Origin: Asterias rubens
Taxonomy: Eukaryota > Echinodermata > Asteroidea > Forcipulatida > Asteriidae
DNA length: 64,000 nt
Direction: 5' to 3'
NCBI RefSeq assembly: GCF_902459465.1
Contig: NC_047073.1
Span: forward strand, 9,115,036-9,179,035
Position numbers and translations under genes: made by a program. Positions 33,256 through 43,300 of the stretch are shown here, one piece after another (within the stretch, counting starts at the first letter, position 1; each line of letters opens with the position of its first letter). A model generated the notes under the pieces. It was not told the origin of the DNA and did not search any database. It was given only the letters and a program-made list of their open reading frames with translations.

Positions 33256-33280
33256 GCATCAAGAGATTGAGTACTCCTGA
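33256..33280 (+). CDS. POLR1H: POLR1H exon 4: last codons and stop
   Basis: Acceptor TTTACAG. Completes Lys, then HQEIEYS and TGA, parallel to the family ending FQEKEDS. The same exon with flanks recurs at about 38563 and 40660. Confidence 0.82.
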
Positions 33281-33800
33281 AGAGAATCAACATCTTCGGA
33301 TCAGTCTACACTTATAGATCTCAAGACAAGAGCTCACTGGAACAAGGAGATGAAATCACCACCGGCGACGAGGACAACGATGACGACCTGATGCCATAGA
33401 GATGTCTTACTGATGAGGAGGCCGATTTTTTGACTGGTTTATTCATTGAAAAATGCGCCACTTCATATAAGGTGATTTATAAGTTTTGAAAAACAAGCCC
33501 CCTACTATTTGGTTTTATATTTTGAACTCTGAAAACAGAAGAGCAAAAATTCAGTGACAAAGGGTTCGCCACCCGTAAGGAAACCCCTGGCCGATTTTTT
33601 AACTGTGTTTGATTGAAAATTGCACCACTTCAAATTGAAAGTTGACATTTGGTAAATTTTGAAAAATAACAGGAAACCCCTCCAAATATTTTGATATACA
33701 AATAGGTTCGTTTTATTTGAGAGGTTTTATATTTTACCTGTGAAAACAGAGAGCAAAAATCAGTGACAGTCTGTAAGGAAATCCCTGGCCAATTATCTTT
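33281..33800 (+). repeat. POLR1H 3' flank, first unit of a dispersed tandem family
   Basis: AGATCTCAAGACAAGAGCTC, CACCACCGGCGACGAGGACA and the GGTTCGCCACCCGTAAGGAA satellite, the same order as the units at 38.5-40.4 kb. Confidence 0.85.
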
Positions 33801-34142
33801 AAACATGGACTATAACGGATTATTGATATAGCCAATATTACTATTTTTGTACAAGAAATGTAAAATAAGGACTGATATTTTAGTAGTATTCAATAAAACC
33901 TTTTCCTTCATGCAAAAAAAAACACAAATTCGCGCGGCGTACTCCGACCCAGAAAACTCAGTTTCGGCAAAAGCCGGTGACACACGAACCATTCATACAC
34001 AGTGTGTGACGTCACACCACGTACCGAAGCTCTGTACACAGTGTGTCAGGTCGATCGTGTGCGTGCATTTTACATGTACATTGAATGTGGAATAACATCG
34101 GACACTATAGGCTGCATTTTTTTGACACAAAAAACAGCGAAA

Positions 34143-34372
34143 ATGTCCGATGGCAGCGGGTCTTGGGAAAACCACAGTATAGATGAGGAAAAGGCATTTC
34201 AGGGAGGCACTTCAGAGGAAAGTGAGGGCTCTAGCGATAAGGGGATCTCACCGGACGAGAGAGAAGCCGAAGACGTGTTATGAGTACATGTAGTTAACCA
34301 GCCCGGAGACGATGATCGTCAGGCCGAAGACAATGAGCCAAACCCTGAGGATCGACGGCTAAAGACAGACTG
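34143..34372 (+). pseudogene. Acidic N-terminal exon inside the 4.5-kb element, interrupted by a stop
   Basis: Starts MSDGSGSWENHSIDEEKAF, rich in Ser/Glu/Asp. TGA at 34281-34283 is followed by an open in-frame stretch ending EDRRLKTDW at a GTAAGG donor. The ending resembles the lead-in to a W-C-x-C-G zinc module as in P2X7-C-terminal-type proteins common in marine invertebrates, but no matching next exon was found. Function is unassigned; probably a decayed element gene. Confidence 0.4.
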
Positions 34373-34854
34373 GTAAGGCCACAAAACGTTTCATGAATTA
34401 TACTGAATGATGCTTCGTTTGATCAGTTTATTTCTGCTCCCAAAAATAGTTGAAGGCTATCCTTGACTAAATTAAAACATGAACGAACATGATGGACAAG
34501 GTTTATTGTTTACCTCCATTCAAGTTATAATACATGTACGTGAACAACACATGCACTGACTTAGGCAGTAGAAATGTGAGGGGAGGGGTAATTTTTGTCT
34601 TGCGTTTTATACTTTGTTGGCAAAATTCATACATTATCAATTTAAACTGATATTGTAGATTACCTTTGTTGGTGTTTTTCTCCACCAAGTAACTGCGTGG
34701 TGGTTGACATATTATGTGCATCTACACAAATATCTCATGTACATGTATGTAACTGTTACTTTGGATTATGATTGCCTTCTGGCATGGGTATAGGTTTAAA
34801 GCAATTCAGGTACACACATGCAATATTAACACTTCACCATGCAAACCACAAATC

Positions 34855-34945
34855 TGTTGTTAATAATTTTGTATGAATTCTTTTGTTAATAATTTTGTAT
34901 GAATTCTTTTGTTAATATTTTTGTATGAATTCTTTTGTTTTGTTT
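34855..34945. repeat. ~28-bp tandem repeat, three units
   Basis: TTGTATGAATTCTTTTGTTA repeats three times in succession. Confidence 0.9.
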
Positions 34946-35242
34946 TACAGAAAACACTGCAATGTTGAATATCAGCAAGTGGTGAGCTTAGGACTATCTT
35001 GGCCGTTCAACTGCTGCCACTGACATCATGTTTGGTGGCAGCAACACGAAGGACATTTCCAAACCCTAGTGTACAGTACAGTGGAAGGATTTTCGTATCC
35101 ACCAACGGATTAGGCAGCTTTGCTTTGGTTTATTTGTCTTCAGTCGTAACAATTTTCCAAGTTATAATGATCCGGAGGGAGTGAGAAATAATTTTATAAG
35201 CCATAATAATTTAATACGTATAAATGTACATGTATATTATTT

Positions 35243-35325
35243 CATTTTGTTTCTTTCAGAGGGGTGGGTGGTTCAAATTGATTAATTTAATTTGAACCAC
35301 CCACTCCTCTGAAAGACACAAAATG
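35243..35325. repeat. Hairpin inside the 4.5-kb element
   Basis: Inverted copies of a ~36-base sequence containing GGGTGGTTCAAATTGATT separated by a few bases; a third partial copy follows at about 35352-35380. Confidence 0.7.
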
Positions 35326-35901
35326 TAAATTACTCTGGCTCATAAAATTAGGTGTGTGGTTCAAATTGATTAATTTAGCACTTATGTGCAATAAACTTGT
35401 CCCCTGTTGTCAACAATACACTATGATTAACATGGTAACAACATTCAACTTGGTTAGCAGAAATATAAAAACAAAACAAAAAAAGAGAAGCCTACATGTA
35501 CACCTCCATAATAACGACAACACTAAAACTGTATGTATTTGCAAACGACAATAGTTTATTTTTCAGTTTTAATTATCAAAATTGAAAAAAGGTTGCCTAG
35601 TGATAGCGAAATCATCTGAACATTCCGTCATCAAAAAAAGTTAACTATACAACCCTGTCAACGCCCCTCCCCCTAAAAAAGAAAAACTAAGCCATGTTAT
35701 GTACCTAGTTAGCTGTGGTTCTCTTTGTAAATTGTAAATTAAGTTGTACATTAAAAGAATATAATAAAATCATTGTGTACAGACCATGTTATTCTGTTTT
35801 TAAACAAAGTTGATTGTACTACCCTGGTTACCCCCCCCCCCCAAAAAAAAATATATATATAAAAAATAAAATAAAAACCCACATCAATGTGTACAAGCTA
35901 G

Positions 35902-36157
35902 GGCCCAATTTCATGGATCTGCTTACTGTAAACAAAGAATCGACACTTGCGGAAGCAGGAAATTCTGTGCTTACGTCAAGCGTGTTCCACAGGTTACCAG
36001 CAAATTTTGGCTTTTGCGGGTCATGGGTGCATACTTGGTTTATACCAGGCATTCTACGCTTACAAATGTAAGCGCAGAAATTTGGCCTTTGGACGTAAGC
36101 AGAGAACGGTGATCATAGCACACAATTTGGTGGTGAACAGATCCATGAAATTGGGCA
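35902..36157. mobile_element. Family C MITE, copy 5 (inside 4.5-kb element)
   Basis: GGGCCCAATTTCATGGATCT and AGATCCATGAAATTGGGC inverted ends. Confidence 0.87.
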
Positions 36158-36249
36158 CAGTTCATTCTTTCTTCAAAGTTGATTTTACTACCATGGAACC
36201 CCCCCCCCCCTACCAAAAGAAACACCAAAAAATCAATGTGTACAGGCTA

Positions 36250-36517
36250 GGGCCCAATTTCATGGATCTGCATACTGTAAACAAAGAATCGACACTTGGG
36301 GAAGCAGGAAATTCTGTGCTTACATCAAGCGCGTTTCACAGGTTACCAGCGAATTTTGGCTTTTGCGGGTCATAGGTGCATACTTGGTTTATACCAGGCA
36401 TTCTACGCTTACAAAGTAAGCGCAGAAATTTAGCGTTTGGACGTAAGCAGAGAACGGTGATCATAAGCGCGGAATTTGGTGGTGAACAGATCCATGAAAC
36501 TGGGCACAGGTCATTCT
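36250..36517. mobile_element. Family C MITE, copy 6, tandem duplicate of copy 5
   Basis: Nearly identical to the 35902 copy including TGTACAGGCTAGGGCCCAAT upstream and the poly-C run before and after. It arose by duplication of the whole ~345-bp segment. Confidence 0.87.
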
Positions 36518-36959
36518 TTCTTCAAACAAAGTTGAACCCACTACCTTTGAACCCCCACCCCCCCCCCCCCCAAAAAAAAAGCTGCTGCATCCTTTTCCGG
36601 CTGGTGAAGGTTGATGTCAATGACACGGGGGTTACACATCAGCTGCGGATGGAGTTGTATTCATGTCTTGTCACCCTGCTGACAATGAACAAGTGCATTG
36701 TGCATGCATTCTTTGCGTATCTGTTTAATGAAAAATAAAAAACAAAACCAAATAATCGTTATGTGGGATTTCTTGAAAATTTACAAGGCAGAAATACAAT
36801 CTCGGAAGGTTTGACGTAACACCACAGACTGACAATCTCTCTTTGAGTTGGCGTAGTTTTGAAAAGAACCTTACAGAAGTTAACGCAAAACCAGAACAAA
36901 AGGAGTCCACATGCAACAAAACCAAGGGGGCAGGTTTTCTTTATGTCCGATAGAAAACA

Positions 36960-37080
36960 TGACCTCCAACCACCCCCCTCCCCCAGATCTACACCTAGTA
37001 CAAAACTGTTCAGGTACAGATCGGGGTGGGGGGGGGGGGGGTTCTTGCGATTCAACACCCCATCCCCTCCCCCCCTCCAC
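36960..37080. repeat. C-rich/G-rich hairpin
   Basis: CCCCCTCCCCCAGATCTACA is roughly mirrored by CAGATCGGGGTGGGGGGGG. A potential G-quadruplex strand. Confidence 0.6.
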
Positions 37081-38307
37081 CGTGAACAGTTTTCAAAGGG
37101 GCAGCTGAAAAACTAAAAATGAAGAAATCATCTGATCCTCTGAAAATTTGCATGCATAGGCCTACTACTTACCTAAAGTGCTATTGAGAATCTTAGGTCT
37201 CCATTTCTAGTTCTGGCTAGCATGTCTCCGTCCTGCATTGTCTTCGTCCTGCATTCTCATTGTAGTGATAGAGCTGCGAGTTATTTCTGTGCAAAAAAAT
37301 ATAAAAACAAAAAATAAATAAATAAATTAAAAAACTAGTGCTGAAAAAGAACTGGCCTTATTTTACAAATGCAAATATAGTAAACACTCCATGTAATTAA
37401 CCGTGCCAAGCCAATAAACACAGCTATAGGAAAACTTCACACTAAACTTCTCTGGAATTGGTAATTCCTGAATTAGGAGAGAAAAAAATCTGAATGACCA
37501 TGGATGGGCAATTATATGGATGGGAGTTTGAACATATTTTTGAGCTGTGCCTTAAAAAAAAAAGCGAACAATTCTTAGGCAGCTTTGGCAAAAACAATGT
37601 CCAGCAATCCAGTATAGACCAATATAAATACATGTCTGCGAGGCCAATAAACTGTTAACTGTAACAATCAACTTTTTAAATGGATTAATATAGTGTTCAC
37701 ACATGGTTGAGCATGAACATGCCAGAAAGTGTAAACCAGGGCATAAACATGCCAAAAGCACTTGGGTGGCTACATGGATTCATCACTCAACAGAGTCAAT
37801 ACACTATGTAGCTATTTTATGGTAGTCGGGTCAGATTCAGAGCATTTCACATTCTTACACAAACTTTGAAACTTCTAGTGCATCCACAAACAACCAAATA
37901 GTCGGCAGTATTTATAGCTGATACACTAGAAACAAAAAGCTTCGTAGCACACACGCACGCCTGTAGTGTGGATGAAAACGCATACACAACACACGGAGTA
38001 ACATGGCGTAATCTTTGTTTACTCTCGTTGCTTCATGGGTGTGACGTCACCATTTTTTGACCGCGTTCATGACGTCCGCTGGTTTACAAATCCGCTTGGA
38101 TTTCAGTGTTGGTTTAATAGCCGGGAACCAGTACAGGGCGGGAAATTTCAAAATCGAAGAATCAAGTTCAAATTTTTTCGGTCAAATTGTAGCAAAATTA
38201 TTTGGAGAAAAACATGACCACAACAATGAATTGATAGCTGAACACAACATAAACAAGTTCTGATAGTGATTTTAATGTAGGAGTACCGTTATAGTCCATG
38301 TTTAAAT

Positions 38308-40680
38308 GTTTGGGGAAAAAGCAAACATAGTTTGTTGATGTATCGAAATCTTTACCTTGGATGGATTCATCGCTACTGTGACAGGGTTTTGCTTCTTTCT
38401 GTTTTCTAAGCAAGTAGAACCAATTAACCTATTTTGCTGAAACTTTCACTGTTTTATTTCATCTTTCTAACCATTTGTGAAATCGACCCCAGGATGGTTA
38501 GGGTCAAAGGTTCATTTTTTTATGTAAAAGTAATTTTTTTAAATGTTTTTTTTTTTTACAGGCATCAAGAGATTGAGTACTCCTGAAGAGAATCAACATC
38601 TTCGGATCAGTCTACACTTAGATCTCAAGACAAGAGCTCACTGGAACAAGGAGATGAAATCACCACCGGCGACGATGACAACGATGACAACCTGATGCCA
38701 CAAAGATGTCTTACTGATATGATGCGGAGGCCGATTTTTTGACTGGTTTATTCATTGAAAAATGCGCCACTTCATATAAGGTGATTTATAAGTTTTGAAA
38801 AACAAGCCCCTACTATTTGGTTTTACATTTTGAACTCTGAAAACAGAAGAGCAAAAATTCAGTGACAAAGGGTTCGCCACCCGTAAGGAAACCCCTGGCC
38901 GATTTTTTAACTGTGTTGATTGAAAATTGCACCACTTCAAATTGAAAGTTGACATTTGGTAAATTTTGAAAAATAACAGGAAACCCCTCCAAATATTTTG
39001 ATATACAAATAGGTTCGTTTTATTTGAGAGGTTTTATATTTTACCTGTGAAAGCAGAGAGCCAAAATCAGTGACAGTCTGTAAGGAAACCCCTGGCCAAT
39101 TATTTTTAAATGTTTGGGGAAAAAGCAAACATAGTTTGTTGATGTATCGAAGTCTTTACCTTGGATGGATTCATCACTACTGTGACAGGGTTTTGCTTCT
39201 TTCTGTTTTCTAAGCAAGTAGAACCAATTAACCTATTTTGCTGAAACTTTCACTGTTTTATTTCATCTTAGAGATCTCAAGACAACAGCTCACTGGAACA
39301 AGGAGATGAAATCACCACCGGCGACGATGACAACGATGACAACCTGATGCCACAAAGATGTCTTACTGATATGATGCGGAGGCCGATTTTTTGACTGGTT
39401 TATTCATTGAAAAATGCGCCACTTCATATAAGGTGATTTATAAGTTTTGAAAAACAAGCCCCTACTATTTGGTTTTACATTTCGAACTCTGAAAACAGAA
39501 GAGCAAAAATTCAGTGACAAAGGGTTCGCCACCCGTAAGGAAACCCCTGGCCGATTTTTTAACTGTGTTGATTGAAAATTGCACCACTTCAAATTGAAAG
39601 TTGACATTTGGTAAATTTTGAAAAATAACAGGAAACCCCTCCAAATATTTTGATATACAAATAGGTTCGTTTTATTTGAGAGGTTTTATATTTTACCTGT
39701 GAAAGCAGAGAGCCAAAATCAGTGACAGTCTGTAAGGAAACCCCTGGCCAATTATTTTTAAATGTTTGGGGAAAAAGCAAACATAGTTTGTTGATGTATC
39801 AAAGTCTTTACCTTGGATGGATTCATCACTACTGTGACAGGGTTTTGCTTCTTTCTGTTTTCTAAGCAAGTAGAACCAATTAACCTATTTTGCTGAAACT
39901 TTCACTGTTTTATTTCATCTTAGAGATCTCAAGACAACAGCTCACTGGAACAAGGAGATGAAATCACCACCGGCGACGACGACAGCGATGACGACCTGAT
40001 GCCACAGAGATGTCTTACTGATGAGGAGGCCGATTTTTTGACTGGTTTATTCATTGAAAAATGTGCCACTTCATATAAGGTGATTTATAAGTTTTGAAAA
40101 ACAAGCCCCCAACTATTTGGTTTTATATTTTGAACTCTGAAAACTGAAGAGCAAAAATTCAGTGACAAAGGGTTCGCCACCCGTAGGGAAACCCCTGGCC
40201 GATTTTTTAACTGTGTTTGATTGAAAATTGCGCTACTTCAAATTGAAAGTTGACATTTAACAAATAACAGGAAACCCCTCCAAATATTTTGATATACAAA
40301 TGGGTTCGTTTTATTTCAGAGGTTTTATATTTTACCTGTGAAAAAAAAGAGCAAAAATCAGTGACAGTTTGTATGGAAACCCTTGGCAAATTTTTTTTTT
40401 TAATGTTTGGGGAAAAAAAGCAAACATAATTTGATGATGTATCGAATTCTTTACCTCGGCTGAATTCATCGCTACTGTGACAGGGTTTGGTTCTTTCTGT
40501 TTTCTCAGCAAGTAGAACCAATTAACCTACTTTGCTGAAACTTTCACTGTTTTATTTCATCTTTCTAACCATTTGTGAAATCGACCCCAAGATGGTTAGG
40601 GTCAAAGGTTCATTTTTTATGTAAAAGTAATTTTTTTAAATGTTTTTTGTATTTACAGGCATCAAGAGATTGAGTACTCC
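38308..40680 (+). repeat. Tandem duplications of the POLR1H 3' region, ~650-bp period
   Basis: GCTACTGTGACAGGGTTTTG, CACCACCGGCGACGATGACA and CCACTTCATATAAGGTGATT recur at ~650-bp spacing (satellite start about 38757, 39409 and 40056). Adjacent units are almost identical for hundreds of bases. Confidence 0.92.
38563..38587 (+). pseudogene. Copy of POLR1H exon 4
   Basis: TTTACAG followed by GCATCAAGAGATTGAGTACT and CCTGA, identical to the last coding exon, without the upstream exons. Confidence 0.85.
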
Positions 40681-40684
40681 TGAA
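40660..40684 (+). pseudogene. Second copy of POLR1H exon 4
   Basis: Same acceptor and exon sequence as 33256. The following 3' sequence diverges after ACATCTTCGGATCAGTCTAC. Confidence 0.85.
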
Positions 40685-40799
40685 GAGAATCAACATCTTC
40701 GGATCAGTCTACACTGAGAGGAACTCGAGGCAAGAGCGCACTGGAACAAGGAGATGAAATCACCCCCTACGACAACGACGACCACCACCTGATGCCAGA

Positions 40800-41490
40800 G
40801 AGATGTGTTACTGATGAGGAGGCCGAGCATCCATCCCAGTATGGGTACTTAAATAAGATAAGGATCCTTTATCACTGACAGTGCCATCAGGATTGTCTCA
40901 AGAAACAAAATGAGGCTTGACAACAAAATTAAGTCTGGTTCCTTTTTGTTAAACTTTGAGCGTTTCGAGCGGGTTTTGATCGGTACACGGGAACCAGACA
41001 AAATGGCCAAACTGTGGTAAAGGTGTTTTTAAACTGTCAGTGTTGCTTACATTAGTTTGCGATAACTCGTGCTTTATAGCTTGTTTCAAAAAATGAGTAT
41101 CTGAAATTGAATTGTTTACCACCATCAATTGTTGTTTTGATCGATCCTCCCCTAACTTCTGGGGTGGGTTAATCGATTGAAAGAATGAACAAGAAACTTG
41201 AGTGCACACCTTTTATGATAAAAGCCTTCTAGCTCTGGTTAGGATTATGGCATACTTAGTAACTTATGGGTCATGACAAGACTAAAACTCCCTTTCTCCT
41301 GAGAGTTGGTCATTGCACAAATGTCATCCTCGATACTGTTACTACGACACGCCTGATGCATTACGGAGGCAACGTTGCCACTGGGCATTGCCTGGGTGCC
41401 CCTTGAAATGTTCTTGCAATTATTCCATAGAGGTGCCCTTTACCAAGAAAAACCACCTTGGTGCACTTGCCCTGTTTAAATGACTGAGCT
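40800..41490. other. No gene recognised
   Basis: Nothing coding is supported. GTGCCCTTTACCAAGAAAAA near 41430 belongs to a low-copy repeat also seen inverted near 42100 and at 57530. Confidence 0.4.
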
Positions 41491-42235
41491 GTCCTTTTCT
41501 GCTAGGGGTTTGCGTCATAGCAAACTAGGAACCTATCAACGTGTTCTCTAGCAGTGGCTTACTGTTGTACCACTTCCATGGTGCATGACTTTCATCCCTT
41601 TTTGCTAGGGATTGTGTCACAGCAAACTTAGTAACGTTTTACATCAGTGGCTTACTGTTGTACCACTACCATCACACGTGACTTTCATCCCTTTCTGCTA
41701 GGGATTGTGTCGCAGCAAACTTAGTAACGTTTTATATTAGTGGCTTACTGTTGTACCACTACCATCATACACGACTTTCATCCCTTTCTGCTAGGGATTG
41801 GGTCACAGCAAACTAATTGTTGAGGTTCATATGTACATACATGACCTTTTCCCCTTCCTACCTGGGGGAAATGATTGGTACTTTCTATTAATCCACCTGC
41901 CGTGTGACCACTGACCCTTCCTCTGTGGGGTAAGGTTACTGTAAACCTTTGCGGCTGTATGTCTGAAATGGCCACTTGCCATATTACCTCTGCCCCCCCT
42001 TCCCACCTGGGGTATTTGTTGCAATAACACAATGATAAATCTTGAATCATGTGTTGTGAATTGTTTTTATAGACTAACAGGCCTGTATGCTTCTTTTTTG
42101 AAAAGGCAAGGGCACCAGAGCATTTTCTCCTTGGTAAAACGCACTCTATGAGGAAATTGTAAATCTGTACTAGATCATTTCAAGGGCACCAAGGCAATGA
42201 CCAGGGGCATCGAGGCTATGGCCTTCGTTGTCTCC
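41370..42235. repeat. Inverted pair of a low-copy repeat
   Basis: GGTGCACTTGCCCTG (~41460) and GCAAGGGCACC (~42107), with matching TTTACCAAG / CTTGGTAAA, form opposing arms. Homologous to 57465-57595. Confidence 0.5.
41493..41815. repeat. ~113-bp tandem repeat, about 3 units
   Basis: CATCCCTTTCTGCTAGGGAT, CACAGCAAACTTAGTAACGT and GTGGCTTACTGTTGTACCAC repeat in order. Confidence 0.9.
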
Positions 42236-42239
42236 GTGA

Positions 42240-43290
42240 AGTATCAAGCCGGGATTTATTCATTGTGCATTTGACTGCATCTGTGATCCAACTTCACAAA
42301 AAGAAGAAGACAAATCATTACGTGAAACATTTCGCTTATCATTCTTTGTGTTGGCCACACGCAAAATAAATTGTTGTCAATCAAAGCTATTCTTAATTTT
42401 GGCTTTAAACTTAATTTTGGGACAGGAAATACGACAATGCGAAAAGATTTGTCCTTTTTGGTAATTTGGGTCACAACTGCAAAATATTTGTGTATTTTAC
42501 ATAAATTATCTTAATACTTTATGGAGACATTCCCACGAAATGAGTTCACATTACTTTATATACAAAATGCGTACATTTTTCATGTAGAACGTTCCACTTT
42601 ACTTCCCAAAATACAGAATTTTAAATTCTTATTTTTTTTTTTACTCTATTGGCAATTTTTTTTCCCCCTACTACCTTTTAAACTTTGCTCACTTTAAAAA
42701 CTCTTCTTTTCTAGATTTTTTCCAGAGTTGGAATATCTTAGCAAATTTTACAGAAATGTTTGTTTTCCTGTTAAGAAAACAAAACTTTCTGTAAAATTTG
42801 CTTGCGACGCAAATTGTGGGAGTGTCTCTGGTTCTATATTGATACTTTGATGATTGTGAAGCCAAGTACAACTTGCACTCAATACAATTAATGCAAGCGG
42901 AACACATCCTAAAGTTGTATTCTTGGGACCAATCTTCATGACATACAAGTATGTCTTCATTTTAACTAAATTTATTCCTTTTTGGCACGACATGTTTGGA
43001 TAAGTGTGATGCACACCTGTCCAAATTCAAAATAAAATTGTTTTAAAAGAACAATATTTGTTACGAAAGTCACAAACTTCATTTGATTTTTTTTTCTTCT
43101 TTGCATTGCTTGCGACAGTAATAATTAACAGTTCTAAATTTTAGTGAGTTTTTTTTTGCATCAGCTGATACAAAAAAACATCTAATTCCAGAGATAACTT
43201 TATTTCAACTCAAGGATTCTAAATGTTGTACTTGGCGGTTTTTAGAATTTGAAAAATTATGTTGTAAGTTAATTGGTTACCATTCATTAA
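42240..43290. other. No gene recognised
   Basis: AT-rich unique sequence. A hairpin at ~42750-42800 (ACAGAAATGTTTGTTTTCCT / AACAAAACTTTCTGTAAAAT) is the only structure noted. Confidence 0.35.
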
Positions 43291-43300
43291 ATGCTGTAGA

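Larger units (their letters stand above)
28098..33280 (+). pseudogene. POLR1H: POLR1H (RPA12/ZNRD1) RNA polymerase I subunit locus, N-terminal half frame-disrupted
   Basis: RPA12 is the small Pol I subunit with two zinc ribbons; the C-terminal one supports transcript cleavage. Exons: 28098-28226, 29723-29824, 31470-31579, 33256-33280. Exons 3 and 4 are clean: CAKC, then the hallmark [16 protein letters not shown] and HQEIEYS-stop, the usual C-terminus position. Exon 1 matches ribbon 1 only across three frames: RENF, then CPH, then GSILPFPEKETVVMKCKTC, as if single bases were lost at two cysteine codons. Exon 2 matches in one frame up to YVRFNSQ with a TAA inside, then in another frame to the end. 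Exon lengths keep phase 0/0/2. Either a decaying copy or a sequence with several one-base errors. Confidence 0.72.
33803..38301. mobile_element. 4.5-kb TTAA-flanked transposon inserted in POLR1H 3' repeat array
   Basis: Inverted termini ACATGGACTATAACGG (left at 33803) and its complement (right end 38301), each bordered by TTAA inside TTTAAA. The flanks join to reconstitute the host array sequence seen uninterrupted at ~39095-39125 (CCAATTATTTTTAAATGTTT), proving insertion. TTAA duplication fits the piggyBac or Kolobok superfamilies. The interior holds an acidic ORF (34143), MITEs of family C and a 35.2-kb hairpin. No intact transposase was recognised. Confidence 0.8.

Noticed and set aside
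34951..35184. Possible second transposase exon in the 4.5-kb element
   Set aside because: A good acceptor is present, but no frame joins 34372 without a stop and no motif is recognisable.
36859..37116. Pro/Gly-rich ORFs on both strands
   Set aside because: They result from the poly-C/poly-G hairpin.
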